Assembly (NCBI GenBank): GCA_902783445.1
Contig: CACZQX010000104.1
Coordinates: forward strand, 1 to 13,824
DNA: 13,824 bases
Direction of reading: 5' to 3'
DNA from: an uncultured Lachnospiraceae bacterium
GTDB taxonomy: Bacteria > Bacillota > Clostridia > Lachnospirales > Lachnospiraceae
The notes beneath the pieces are model-generated. The model was not told the origin of the DNA, made no database searches, and saw only the letters and a program-made list of their open reading frames with translations. A program made the position numbers and the translations under genes. This document shows positions 1 to 6,522 of the stretch, piece by piece; within the stretch, counting starts at the first letter, position 1; each line of letters begins with the position of its first letter.

Positions 1-1
1 T

Positions 2-172
2 ATGAACCCTAATGACCATCCACACGGTGGTGGTGAAGGTAAGACAGGAATCGGTCGTCCGGGTCCATGTACACCTTGGGGTAAACCGGCACTTGGTTTG
101 AAGACACGTAAGAAGAACAAAGCGTCTAACAAACTTATTGTAAGAAGACGTGATGGCAAGAATATGAAATAA
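2..172 (+). CDS. rplB: 50S ribosomal protein L2, C-terminal part (truncated by window edge)
   Basis: Only the last 56 codons are present; the reading frame is open to the left edge. L2 is a primary 23S rRNA-binding protein needed for subunit association and peptidyl-transferase activity. The visible part opens with the family's hallmark MNPxDHPHGGGEGK segment, which contains the conserved histidine close to the peptidyl-transferase centre. It continues through GRPGPCTPWGKPALG to the basic tail KTRKKNKASNK-IVRRR. The residue after MNP is Asn, where E. coli has Val. The stop codon TAA at 170-172 overlaps the ribosome binding site of rpsS, which suggests translational coupling. The identification is certain; the N-terminal domain lies outside the window. 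Confidence 0.97.
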   Translation: MNPNDHPHGGGEGKTGIGRPGPCTPWGKPALGLKTRKKNKASNKLIVRRRDGKNMK

Positions 173-186
173 GGAGGTCAATACCT

Positions 187-465
187 ATGGCAAGATCACT
201 TAAAAAGGGACCTTTCGCTGACGAAAGTTTACTTAAAAAGATAGATGCTATGAACGCAGCCGGAGACAAATCGGTTGTTAAAACATGGTCAAGACGTTCA
301 ACAATTTTCCCTACATTCGTAGGTCATACAATTGCGGTACATGACGGTAGAAAACACGTACCTGTATATGTTACCGAAGATATGGTTGGACACAAACTCG
401 GTGAGTTCGTTGCAACAAGAACATACAGAGGACATGGAAAAGACGAAAAGAAATCAAAGAAATAA
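187..465 (+). CDS. rpsS: 30S ribosomal protein S19
   Basis: S19 sits in the head of the 30S subunit, binds 16S rRNA together with S13, and contributes to the intersubunit bridge region. At 92 aa it has the normal length. The N-terminus MARSLKKGPF, the core TWSRRSTIFPTFVGHTIAVHDG (about residues 33-54) and the region HVPVYVTEDMVGHKLGEF (57-74) are diagnostic. The lysine-rich C-terminal tail is typical. The ATG at 187 follows AAGGAGG at 171-177, which overlaps the rplB stop codon. It is the second gene of the S10 cluster part seen here and keeps the universal rplB-rpsS-rplV order. Nothing is unusual. Confidence 0.98.
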   Translation: MARSLKKGPFADESLLKKIDAMNAAGDKSVVKTWSRRSTIFPTFVGHTIAVHDGRKHVPVYVTEDMVGHKLGEFVATRTYRGHGKDEKKSKK

Positions 466-496
466 TAGGTTTGATAATTGAAAGGAGGTTTAATCC

Positions 497-883
497 ATGG
501 CAAAAGGACATAGATCCCAGATTAAAAGAGAAAGAAATGCGAACAAGGATACAAGACCATCAGCGAAGTTATCATACGCTAGAATTCCTGTTCAGAAAGC
601 ATGTTTTGTATTAGATGCCATCAGAGGAAAGGATGTTGAGACAGCACTCGGTATCCTTGCTTACAACCCAAGATACGCATCTTCTGTTATAGAGAAATTA
701 TTAAAATCAGCAGTAGCAAATGCTGAAAATAACAATGGTATGAAAGCTGATAACCTTTATGTTGCAGAATGCTTTGCAAACAAAGGACCAACAATGAAGC
801 GTGTAAGACCAAGAGCACAGGGTAGAGCTTACAGAATCGAAAAGAGACTTAGCCACATTACAGTTGTGCTTGATGAAAGATAG
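497..883 (+). CDS. rplV: 50S ribosomal protein L22
   Basis: L22 binds 23S rRNA and sends a long beta-hairpin into the nascent-peptide exit tunnel, where changes are known to cause macrolide resistance. The protein is 128 aa, with an N-terminal basic extension of roughly 20 residues (MAKGHRSQIKRERN...) compared with the E. coli protein, as in many Clostridia. The globular core covers about residues 22-90. The tunnel hairpin and its return strand (about 94-118) contain the conserved GPTMKRVRPRAQGRAYRI segment, and the protein ends SHITVVLDER. No tip deletion or insertion of the kind seen in resistant mutants is apparent. AAAGGAGG at 481-488 precedes the ATG. Its stop codon overlaps the rpsC ribosome binding site. 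Confidence 0.98.
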   Translation: MAKGHRSQIKRERNANKDTRPSAKLSYARIPVQKACFVLDAIRGKDVETALGILAYNPRYASSVIEKLLKSAVANAENNNGMKADNLYVAECFANKGPTMKRVRPRAQGRAYRIEKRLSHITVVLDER

Positions 884-892
884 GAGGGCAAT

Positions 893-1549
893 ATGGGACA
901 GAAAGTTAATCCTCATGGCTTAAGAGTAGGTATCATCAAAGATTGGGATTCAAGATGGTATGCAGAAAAAGACTTTGCTGACAACCTCGTTGAAGACAAC
1001 AAGATCAGAACTTACCTTAAGAAAAAATTATATAATGCCGGCATCTCAAAAATCGAAATCGAAAGAGCATCCGACAGAGTAAAAGTAATTCTTCACACAG
1101 CTAAACCGGGCGTTGTTATCGGTAAAGGCGGTGCTGAAATAGAAAAAGTTAAAAAAGAAGTTCAGAAATTAACAGACAAGAAATTGGTTCTTGACGTTAA
1201 AGAAGTTAAAAGACCTGATGGTGATGCACAGCTCGTTGCCGAAAACATTGCTCAGCAGCTTGAAAACCGTGTATCATTCAGAAGAGCTATGAAATCAACA
1301 ATGTCAAAATCACTCAAAGCAGGCGCTAAGGGTATTAAGACAGCAGTTTCAGGTCGTCTCGGTGGTGCTGATATGGCTCGTACAGAGTTCTACTCAGAAG
1401 GAACAATTCCACTTCAGACACTTAGAGCTGATATTGAATATGGTTTCGCAGAGGCAGATACAACCTATGGTAAATTAGGCGTTAAAGTTTGGATTTACAA
1501 AGGTGAAGTTCTTCCAACAAAAACAGTTCAGGAAGGGAGCGATAAATAA
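893..1549 (+). CDS. rpsC: 30S ribosomal protein S3
   Basis: S3 lies in the 30S head at the mRNA entry tunnel and helps the ribosome unwind mRNA. The 218-aa length is normal. The N-terminus MGQKVNPHGLRVG is diagnostic. A type II KH domain follows, with its GKGG loop at residues 77-80 in VVIGKGGAEIEKVKKE. The C-terminal S3 domain carries SGRLGGADMARTE (153-165) and the TIPLQTLRADIEYG motif (171-184). The Shine-Dalgarno AGGAGG at 882-887 overlaps the rplV stop codon. The stop TAA at 1547-1549 shares its last base with the rplP start codon (TAATG), so reinitiating ribosomes probably feed rplP. Confidence 0.98.
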   Translation: MGQKVNPHGLRVGIIKDWDSRWYAEKDFADNLVEDNKIRTYLKKKLYNAGISKIEIERASDRVKVILHTAKPGVVIGKGGAEIEKVKKEVQKLTDKKLVLDVKEVKRPDGDAQLVAENIAQQLENRVSFRRAMKSTMSKSLKAGAKGIKTAVSGRLGGADMARTEFYSEGTIPLQTLRADIEYGFAEADTTYGKLGVKVWIYKGEVLPTKTVQEGSDK

Positions 1550-1986
1550 TGTTAATGCCAAAAAGAGTTAAACGTCGTAAGCAGTTCCGTGGCAGCATGC
1601 GCGGTAAAGCTTTAAGAGGTAACACAATCAGCAATGGTGAATTTGGTATCGTTGCACTTGAGCCGGCTTGGATCAAATCAAACCAGATCGAAGCAGCCCG
1701 TGTTGCTATGACTAGATATATTAAGCGTGGCGGTAAAGTTTGGATCAAGATTTTCCCAGACAAGCCTGTAACTACAAAACCGGCAGAAACACGTATGGGT
1801 TCAGGTAAAGGAACACTTGAATACTGGGTAGCGGTTGTAAAACCGGGTCGTGTAATGTTCGAAATAGCAGGAGTGCCAGAAGAAACAGCAAGAGAAGCTT
1901 TACGTCTTGCAACACACAAGCTTCCGGTTAAATGTAAAATTGTTTCTAAGGCTGATTTAGAAGGCGGTGATTACAGTGAAAACTAA
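1549..1986 (+). CDS. rplP: 50S ribosomal protein L16
   Basis: L16 lies near the A site and organises the architecture of the aminoacyl-tRNA binding region on 23S rRNA. At 145 aa it matches the family. Diagnostic segments are MLMPKRVKRRKQFRG at the start, the RGGKVWIKIFPDKPVT strand (60-75) and TRMGSGKG at 81-88; in E. coli the homologous Arg of this last motif is hydroxylated. The chain ends REALRLATHKLPVK plus an acidic tail. The ATG at 1549 is preferred over the in-frame ATG at 1555 because the MLMPKRV start is typical of Firmicutes and because it forms the TAATG overlap with rpsC. The 3' end contains the start codon of rpmC. Confidence 0.97.
   Translation: MLMPKRVKRRKQFRGSMRGKALRGNTISNGEFGIVALEPAWIKSNQIEAARVAMTRYIKRGGKVWIKIFPDKPVTTKPAETRMGSGKGTLEYWVAVVKPGRVMFEIAGVPEETAREALRLATHKLPVKCKIVSKADLEGGDYSEN
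1961..1978 (+). promoter_or_regulatory. rpmC ribosome binding site and start inside rplP
   Basis: AAGGCGG at 1961-1967 lies 8 bases upstream of a GTG at 1976-1978. Both are inside the last codons of rplP. Using this GTG gives an L29 N-terminus MKTNKYVEDL, as expected for the family. The earlier in-frame GTG at 1967 overlaps the binding site itself and would add the unexpected residues MITV. This element decides the start of rpmC and implies translational coupling to rplP. Confidence 0.75.
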
Positions 1987-2185
1987 TAAATATGTAGAAG
2001 ATTTAAGATCAAAATCAGCTGCAGAATTGAATAATGAATTAGTAGCTGCTAAAAAGGAATTATTTAACTTAAGATTCCAGAACGCAACAAATCAATTAGA
2101 TAACACTGGCAGAATCAAAGAGGTTAGAAAAAACATTGCTAGAATTCAAACTATCATTGTTGAAAAGTCTAACGCTGTCAAGTAA
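1976..2185 (+). CDS. rpmC: 50S ribosomal protein L29
   Basis: L29 is a small helical protein at the exit of the 50S peptide tunnel, next to L23, where signal recognition particle and trigger factor dock. With the GTG start at 1976 it has 69 aa, a normal length. It forms the expected antiparallel helical hairpin: helix 1 around residues 5-36, including the family core KKELFNLRFQNATNQL (26-41), and helix 2 around 44-64 with RIKEVRKNIARIQT. The gene overlaps rplP by 11 bases. A longer form starting at GTG 1967 is possible but would place its start codon within the Shine-Dalgarno sequence. Identification is firm; the exact start is likely but not proven. Confidence 0.93.
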   Translation: MKTNKYVEDLRSKSAAELNNELVAAKKELFNLRFQNATNQLDNTGRIKEVRKNIARIQTIIVEKSNAVK

Positions 2186-2205
2186 ATCGGAAGGAGGACT
2201 TTGTT

Positions 2206-2463
2206 GTGGAAGAAAGAAATTTAAGAAAAACGCGTACAGGTAAAGTTGTAAGCGATAAAATGGATAAAACAATAGTTGTAGCTGTTGAAAACCACGTAAA
2301 ACATCCATTGTACAACAAAATCGTTAAGAGAACTTACAAATTAAAAGCTCATGACGAAAACAATGAATGCGGAATCGGTGATACAGTAAAAGTTATGGAA
2401 ACAAGACCTTTATCAAAAGATAAAAGATGGAGACTTGTTGAAATTATCGAAAAGGCTAGATAG
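2206..2463 (+). CDS. rpsQ: 30S ribosomal protein S17
   Basis: S17 is a primary 16S rRNA-binding protein of the 30S body with an OB fold. At 85 aa it matches the family. The N-terminal RNLRKTRTGKVVSDKMDKT (4-22), the HPLYNKIVKRTYKLKAHDE segment (33-51) and the signature GDTVKVMETRPLSKDKRW (58-75) identify it. The start is GTG at 2206, placed 7 bases after the strong site AAGGAGGA at 2191-2198; no ATG is available nearby in frame. It closes the S10 cluster, and rplN follows after only 17 bases without a terminator, so S10 and spc genes are probably co-transcribed. Confidence 0.97.
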   Translation: MEERNLRKTRTGKVVSDKMDKTIVVAVENHVKHPLYNKIVKRTYKLKAHDENNECGIGDTVKVMETRPLSKDKRWRLVEIIEKAR

Positions 2464-2480
2464 TAGAAAGGAGATCTGTT

Positions 2481-2849
2481 ATGATTCAACAGGAAAGTAG
2501 ACTTAAAGTTGCTGACAACACAGGCGCTAAAGAATTACTTTGCATCAGAGTAATGGGCGGTTCTACTAGAAGATATGCTAATATCGGTGATGTAATCGTT
2601 GCTACGGTCAAAGATGCAACACCAGGCGGCGTTGTTAAAAAAGGTGACGTAGTTAAAGCGGTAGTAGTTCGTACAACTAAAGGCGCTCGTCGTAAAGACG
2701 GTTCATATATTAAATTCGATGAAAATGCTGCGGTTATTATCAGAGAGGATAAGAACCCTAGAGGAACTCGTATCTTTGGACCTGTAGCAAGAGAGCTCAG
2801 AGAGAAACAGTTTATGAAAATCGTTTCACTCGCTCCTGAAGTATTATAG
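2481..2849 (+). CDS. rplN: 50S ribosomal protein L14
   Basis: L14 is a five-stranded beta-barrel protein at the subunit interface, where it takes part in bridge B8 and, in other bacteria, is the docking site of the silencing factor RsfS. At 122 aa it has the canonical length. The start MIQQESRLKVADNTGAKE, the core GGSTRRYANIGDVIV (26-40), the signature region GARRKDGSYIKFDENAAVII (68-87) and PRGTRIFGPVARELRE (93-108) are all present. AAAGGAG at 2467-2473 precedes the ATG. It is the first gene of the spc cluster. No promoter is visible in the short gap after rpsQ. Confidence 0.98.
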   Translation: MIQQESRLKVADNTGAKELLCIRVMGGSTRRYANIGDVIVATVKDATPGGVVKKGDVVKAVVVRTTKGARRKDGSYIKFDENAAVIIREDKNPRGTRIFGPVARELREKQFMKIVSLAPEVL

Positions 2850-2861
2850 GAGGTGTGATCT

Positions 2862-3179
2862 ATGGCAACAAGCAAGATTAAAAAGGGTGACCTTGTAAAG
2901 GTTATCGCAGGAAAAGATAAAAACAAAGAAGGCAAAGTTATTGCTGTAAATAGAAAAGATAACACTGTTTTGGTTGAAGGAATCAACATGATTACAAAAC
3001 ACACAAAACAGCAGCAGGGTAAAGCAGGAATGACAGGCGGAATCATCAACCAGGAAGGACCAGTTGATATTTCTAATGTAATGTACGTTCACAAGGGCGA
3101 AGCTACAAGAATCGGCTTTACTGAAAAAGATGGTAAAAAGGTTCGTGTTGCTAAGTCAACAGGCGACATTATTGATTAA
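2862..3179 (+). CDS. rplX: 50S ribosomal protein L24
   Basis: L24 is one of the two assembly initiator proteins of the 50S subunit and contacts domain I of 23S rRNA near the tunnel exit. It is 105 aa, normal for the family. The KOW motif lies at about residues 7-30 (KKGDLVKVIAGKDKNKEGKV). It is followed by the conserved VEGINMITKHTK segment and by GGIINQEGPVDISNVM. The Shine-Dalgarno AGGAGGT at 2848-2854 overlaps the rplN stop codon. It keeps the canonical rplN-rplX-rplE order. It should not be confused with the separate KOW gene at 9272, which has a different core. Confidence 0.98.
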   Translation: MATSKIKKGDLVKVIAGKDKNKEGKVIAVNRKDNTVLVEGINMITKHTKQQQGKAGMTGGIINQEGPVDISNVMYVHKGEATRIGFTEKDGKKVRVAKSTGDIID

Positions 3180-3205
3180 TATTTGAAGAGAGGAGGTCCC
3201 AAGAG

Positions 3206-3745
3206 TTGAGTAGACTTAAAGAGACTTACAATAATGAAATTGTAGATGCTATGATGAAAAAGTTTGGATATAAAAATGTTATGGAATGTCCAAAACTTGA
3301 TAAAGTTATCATAAATATGGGCGTTGGCGAAGCTAAAGAAAACGCTAAAATTCTCGAATCAGCAATGAAAGATATGGAAATCATCGCAGGTCAGAAGCCT
3401 GTTATGACAAGAGCTAAAAATTCAGTTGCTAACTTCAAAATCAGAGAAGGAATGCCTATTGGATGTAAAGTTACTTTAAGAGGTGAAAAAATGTATGAGT
3501 TCGTTGATCGTTTAATCAACCTCGCATTACCTCGTGTACGTGACTTTAGAGGTGTTAATCCTAACGCTTTTGACGGCAGAGGAAACTATGCACTTGGAAT
3601 TAAGGAACAGTTAATTTTCCCTGAAATTGAGTATGATAAGGTTGATAAGGTTAGAGGTATGGACGTAATTTTCGTTACTACAGCTAAAACAGACGAAGAA
3701 GCTCGTGAATTATTGACATTATTCAACATGCCATTTCAGAAATAG
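3206..3745 (+). CDS. rplE: 50S ribosomal protein L5
   Basis: L5 is part of the 5S rRNP in the central protuberance and contacts P-site tRNA and S13 of the small subunit. At 179 aa it is full length. Conserved blocks are DKVIINMGVGEA (32-43), GQKPVMTRAKNSVANFKIREG (62-82, including the loop that contacts P-site tRNA), ALPRVRDFRGVNPNAFDGRGNY (107-128) and the end GMDVIFVTTAKTDEEARELL. The start is TTG at 3206, chosen because AGGAGGT at 3191-3197 sits 8 bases before it and the predicted MSRLKETYN is the standard N-terminus. TTG is the only such start codon seen in the cluster. Confidence 0.97.
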   Translation: MSRLKETYNNEIVDAMMKKFGYKNVMECPKLDKVIINMGVGEAKENAKILESAMKDMEIIAGQKPVMTRAKNSVANFKIREGMPIGCKVTLRGEKMYEFVDRLINLALPRVRDFRGVNPNAFDGRGNYALGIKEQLIFPEIEYDKVDKVRGMDVIFVTTAKTDEEARELLTLFNMPFQK

Positions 3746-3762
3746 TATAAGGAGGTAAAATC

Positions 3763-3948
3763 ATGGCTAAGACCAGTATGAAAGTTAAACAGCAGCGTAA
3801 AGCTAAGTTCTCTACACAGGAATACAGCCGCTGCAGAATCTGTGGACGTCCACATGCATACTTAAGAAAATACGGCATATGCAGAATTTGCTTCCGTGAA
3901 TTAGCATACAAGGGTGAAATTCCTGGTGTTAAGAAAGCAAGCTGGTAA
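3763..3948 (+). CDS. rpsN: 30S ribosomal protein S14, zinc-binding short form (type Z)
   Basis: S14 binds 16S rRNA in the 30S head near the A site. This is the short, 61-aa zinc form with two CxxC pairs, Cys24/Cys27 and Cys40/Cys43, in SRCRICGRPHAYLRKYGICRI. The long zinc-free form is about 89-100 aa and lacks these cysteines. Many Firmicutes carry a zinc-free paralogue elsewhere for zinc starvation; none can be seen here. AAGGAGGT at 3749-3756 precedes the ATG. It sits between rplE and rpsH as in most bacteria. In Bacillus this paralogue is called rpsN1 or rpsZ. Confidence 0.98.
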   Translation: MAKTSMKVKQQRKAKFSTQEYSRCRICGRPHAYLRKYGICRICFRELAYKGEIPGVKKASW

Positions 3949-3972
3949 GAAAGAGTAAGGAGGAAACTTTAG

Positions 3973-4374
3973 ATGACAATGAGTGATCCTATTGCAGATA
4001 TGCTTACAAGAATCCGTAATGCAAATACTGCAAAGCATGATACAGTAGATGTTCCTTCATCAAAAATGAAATTAGCTATCGCTGAAATTCTTTTAAAAGA
4101 AGGTTATATCAAAAAATATGAAGTTGTTGAAGATGGTAATTTTAAGACAATCCGTATTGAATTAAAATACGGTAAAGATAAAAACGAAAAAATCATCACA
4201 GGACTTAAGAGAATCTCAAAACCGGGTCTTCGTGTTTATGCAAACAAAGAAGAGTTACCAAGAGTTCTCGGTGGACTCGGAATCGCTATTATTTCAACAA
4301 ATAACGGCGTAATCACAGATTCTGAAGCTAGAAAAGCAGGCGTAGGCGGAGAAGTATTGGCTTACGTTTGGTAA
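3973..4374 (+). CDS. rpsH: 30S ribosomal protein S8
   Basis: S8 is a primary 16S rRNA-binding protein in the central domain of the 30S subunit. In E. coli it also represses translation of the spc operon. At 133 aa it is full length. The N-terminus MSDPIADMLTRIRNA and the C-terminal signature beginning GLGIAIISTNNG (101-112) and running to EARKAGVGGEVLAYVW are diagnostic. The ATG at 3973 is preferred over the in-frame ATG two codons later because the AAGGAGG site (3957-3963) is correctly spaced only for the first. Whether S8 autoregulates here is unknown: the rplX-rplE junction, where the E. coli site lies, shows no obvious hairpin. Confidence 0.98.
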   Translation: MTMSDPIADMLTRIRNANTAKHDTVDVPSSKMKLAIAEILLKEGYIKKYEVVEDGNFKTIRIELKYGKDKNEKIITGLKRISKPGLRVYANKEELPRVLGGLGIAIISTNNGVITDSEARKAGVGGEVLAYVW

Positions 4375-4403
4375 TCTCACACTACATTTAGGAGGTGCAC
4401 GGC

Positions 4404-4946
4404 ATGTCACGTATCGGAAAAATGCCTATCGCGGTACCGGCAGGAGTAACTGTTGATATTGCAGAAAATAATAAAGTGACTGTAAAAGGACCAAAGGGAA
4501 CTCTTGAAAGAGTATTACCTGCGGAAATGGAAATAAAGAAAGAAGCTGAGCAGGTTGTTGTAAACAGACCAAATGATTTAAAGAAAATGAAATCATTACA
4601 CGGTCTTACAAGAACTCTCATCAACAACATGATTATCGGTGTTTCTGAAGGATATCAGAAAGAACTCGAAATCAACGGTGTTGGTTACAGAGCTCAGAAA
4701 CAGGGTAAAAAATTAGTTCTTACACTTGGATATTCACATCCTGTTGAGATGGAAGACCCTGAAGGAATTGAAGTAGAAGTACCTGATCAGAACAAGATCA
4801 TCGTTAAAGGTATCGATAAAGAAAAAGTTGGCCAGTACGCTGCTGAAATCAGAGAAAAGAGAGCACCTGAACCATACAAAGGTAAAGGTATTAAATATGC
4901 TGATGAAGTTATTAGACGTAAAGTTGGTAAGACTGGTAAGAAATAA
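4404..4946 (+). CDS. rplF: 50S ribosomal protein L6
   Basis: L6 binds 23S rRNA near the sarcin-ricin loop at the factor-binding site of the 50S subunit. The protein is 180 aa and consists of two similar alpha/beta repeats, about residues 1-80 and 82-170. Family hallmarks are MSRIGKMPIAVPAGV at the start, NGVGYRAQKQGKKLVLTLGYSHPV (91-114) and the C-terminal signature region PEPYKGKGIKYADEVIRRKVGK. An in-frame GTG at 4395 would lengthen it by three residues, but that GTG overlaps the Shine-Dalgarno AGGAGG at 4390-4395, so the ATG at 4404 is used. Context is the standard rpsH-rplF-rplR order. Confidence 0.98.
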   Translation: MSRIGKMPIAVPAGVTVDIAENNKVTVKGPKGTLERVLPAEMEIKKEAEQVVVNRPNDLKKMKSLHGLTRTLINNMIIGVSEGYQKELEINGVGYRAQKQGKKLVLTLGYSHPVEMEDPEGIEVEVPDQNKIIVKGIDKEKVGQYAAEIREKRAPEPYKGKGIKYADEVIRRKVGKTGKK

Positions 4947-4963
4947 TTAAAGGAGTGACGAAA

Positions 4964-5332
4964 ATGGTTAGTAAAAAATCAAGAAGCGAAGTTCGCTTAA
5001 ATAAACATAGAAGATTACGCAATCGTTTCAGCGGTACAGCCGAGAGACCTCGTCTTGCTGTGTTTAGAAGTAATAATCATATGTATGCTCAAATTATTGA
5101 CGATGTTGCCGGAAATACTTTAGTTTCAGCTTCAACAGTTCAGAAAGACGTTAAAGCAGAATTAGAGAAGACAAATAACGTTGATGCAGCAGCATACTTA
5201 GGAAAAGTAATCGCAAAGAAAGCATTAGAAAAAGGTATTAATGAAGTAGTATTCGATAGAGGCGGCTTCATCTACCAGGGAAAAGTACAGGCATTAGCAG
5301 AAGCAGCTCGTGAAGCTGGACTTAATTTCTAG
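4964..5332 (+). CDS. rplR: 50S ribosomal protein L18
   Basis: L18 binds 5S rRNA and, with L5, mounts it on the central protuberance. With the ATG at 4964 it has 122 aa, the usual length. The basic N-terminal tail KKSRSEVRLNKHRRLRNRFSG precedes the core RPRLAVFRSNNHMYAQIIDD (28-47). The C-terminal block NEVVFDRGGFIYQGKVQALAEAAREAGL (93-120) is diagnostic. An in-frame GTG at 4955 lies within the ribosome binding site AAAGGAG and is therefore rejected as the start. The gene sits between rplF and rpsE, with short gaps on both sides. Confidence 0.98.
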   Translation: MVSKKSRSEVRLNKHRRLRNRFSGTAERPRLAVFRSNNHMYAQIIDDVAGNTLVSASTVQKDVKAELEKTNNVDAAAYLGKVIAKKALEKGINEVVFDRGGFIYQGKVQALAEAAREAGLNF

Positions 5333-5349
5333 GGTAAGGAGGAAGAAAC

Positions 5350-5859
5350 ATGAATCGAACAATCATTGATGCCAGTCAGTTTGAATTACAGGAAAAGGTT
5401 GTAACTATCAAACGTGTAACTAAGGTTGTTAAAGGTGGACGTAATATGCGTTTCTCAGCTTTGGTAGTTGTTGGTGACGGCAATGGACACGTTGGTGTAG
5501 GACTTGGAAAAGCAGCTGAAATTCCTGAAGCTATCCGCAAAGGAAAAGAAGATGCTATGAAAAAGCTCATCGAAGTACCACTTGATGCAGCTTCAAGTAT
5601 TCCTCATGATTTCCTCGGAAAATTCGGCGGCTCAACAGTATTACTCAAGAAGGCTCCTGAAGGTACCGGTGTTATCGCAGGCGGTCCTGCTCGTAACGTA
5701 CTTGAGCTTGCGGGAATCAGAAATATTCGTACAAAATCTTTAGGATCAAACAATAAACAGAACGTTGTACTTGCAACAATCGATGGTTTATCACAGCTTA
5801 AAACACCTGAAGAGGTTGCTAAAAACCGCGGTAAATCAGTTGAAGAAGTACTTGCATAA
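5350..5859 (+). CDS. rpsE: 30S ribosomal protein S5
   Basis: S5 lies at the mRNA entry side of the 30S subunit with S3 and S4 and is known for ribosomal-ambiguity and spectinomycin-resistance mutations. It is 169 aa. The double-stranded-RNA-binding-like domain covers about residues 13-78, with the spectinomycin-loop region VVKGGRNMRFSALVVVGDGNG (26-46) intact. The C-terminal domain includes GKFGGSTVLLKKAPEGTGVIAGG (90-112) and the GIRNIRTKSLGSNN segment (122-135). No loop-2 deletion associated with spectinomycin resistance is visible. GGAGG at 5338-5342 precedes the ATG. Confidence 0.98.
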   Translation: MNRTIIDASQFELQEKVVTIKRVTKVVKGGRNMRFSALVVVGDGNGHVGVGLGKAAEIPEAIRKGKEDAMKKLIEVPLDAASSIPHDFLGKFGGSTVLLKKAPEGTGVIAGGPARNVLELAGIRNIRTKSLGSNNKQNVVLATIDGLSQLKTPEEVAKNRGKSVEEVLA

Positions 5860-5874
5860 TAGGAGGGTGAGAAA

Positions 5875-6057
5875 ATGGCAAACAAATTAAAAATTACATT
5901 AGTAAAATCTCCTATAGGTGCTATTCCAAAGCAGAAAGCTACAGTTGAAGCTTTAGGACTTAAGAAACTTAACAAAACTGTCGAACTTCCTGATAACGAT
6001 GCTGTAAGAGGCATGGTTTGGCATGTAAGACATTTAGTTAAAGTTGAAGAAATATAA
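5875..6057 (+). CDS. rpmD: 50S ribosomal protein L30
   Basis: L30 is a small 23S rRNA-binding protein of the 50S subunit with a ferredoxin-like fold. The 60-aa length is normal. Conserved features are KLKITLVKSPIGAIPKQKATVEALGL (4-29) and the VRGMVWHVRHLVKVEE end (44-59). The site AGGAGGG at 5861-5867 precedes the ATG. The rpsE-rpmD-rplO order is standard. The gene is found in most but not all bacterial lineages, and nothing is odd here. Confidence 0.97.
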   Translation: MANKLKITLVKSPIGAIPKQKATVEALGLKKLNKTVELPDNDAVRGMVWHVRHLVKVEEI

Positions 6058-6081
6058 TAGACCGATAAGGAGGTGCTAAAG

Positions 6082-6522
6082 ATGGACTTATCTAATTTAC
6101 ATGCAGCTGAAGGCTCAAAACAGAGCAACAATTTCAGAAGAGGCCGTGGACATGGTTCGGGAAACGGCAAAACAGCTGGTAAAGGACATAAGGGTCAGAA
6201 GGCTCGTTCAGGAGCTCCTCGTATTGGATTCGAAGGTGGTCAGATGCCACTCTACAGAAGAATTCCTAAGAGAGGATTTACAAATAGAAATACAAAGGAT
6301 ATCGTTGCAATCAATGTTTCAGCATTGGAAAGATTTGACAACGGTACAGACGTAACAGTTGAAATGCTCATCGAATCAGGTGTTATTAAAAACCCACAGG
6401 ATGGCGTAAAAATCCTTGGTAAGGGAGAATTAACCAAAAAGCTTAACGTTAAAGTTAATGCAGTAAGTGAATCTGCAAAAGCTAAAATCGAAGCTGCCGG
6501 TGGAACTTGTGAGGTGATCTAA
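6082..6522 (+). CDS. rplO: 50S ribosomal protein L15
   Basis: L15 binds 23S rRNA late in 50S assembly. The mature product is 146 aa. The long, glycine- and arginine-rich N-terminal extension that threads through rRNA is obvious: RRGRGHGSGNGKTAGKGHKGQKAR (19-42), followed by the GFEGGQMPLYRRIPKRGF segment (49-66). The C-terminal globular domain contains VTVEMLIESGVI and KVNAVSESAKAKIEAAGGT. The ATG at 6082 is used; the in-frame GTG at 6073 lies within the AAGGAGGT binding site (6067-6074). The TAA stop overlaps the secY start as TAATG, coupling synthesis of L15 and SecY. Confidence 0.97.
   Translation: MDLSNLHAAEGSKQSNNFRRGRGHGSGNGKTAGKGHKGQKARSGAPRIGFEGGQMPLYRRIPKRGFTNRNTKDIVAINVSALERFDNGTDVTVEMLIESGVIKNPQDGVKILGKGELTKKLNVKVNAVSESAKAKIEAAGGTCEVI

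Noticed and set aside
1482..1919. Minus-strand open frame of 145 codons opposite rpsC and rplP
   Set aside because: Shadow of rplP and the end of rpsC; no promoter, binding site or recognisable domain.
2464..2480. Possible separate spc promoter between rpsQ and rplN
   Set aside because: The 17-base gap contains only the Shine-Dalgarno region; no -10/-35 pair was recognised there or immediately upstream.
2486..3049. Minus-strand open frame of 187 codons opposite rplN and rplX
   Set aside because: It is antisense to two certain ribosomal genes, has no ribosome binding site, and has a low-complexity Ser/Thr/Leu/Pro composition typical of a shadow frame.
3180..3205. Possible S8 operator at the rplX-rplE junction, as in the E. 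coli spc operon
   Set aside because: The 26-base gap holds only the rplE binding site and shows no stem-loop resembling the S8 target; no support from sequence.
5604..6170. Minus-strand open frame of 188 codons opposite rpsE, rpmD and rplO
   Set aside because: It spans three certain genes and their gaps on the other strand, and resembles no known family; its length is explained by the biased codons of the sense genes.
6101..6355. Plus-strand 84-codon frame inside rplO in another frame
   Set aside because: Wholly contained in the well-supported L15 gene and without a ribosome binding site.
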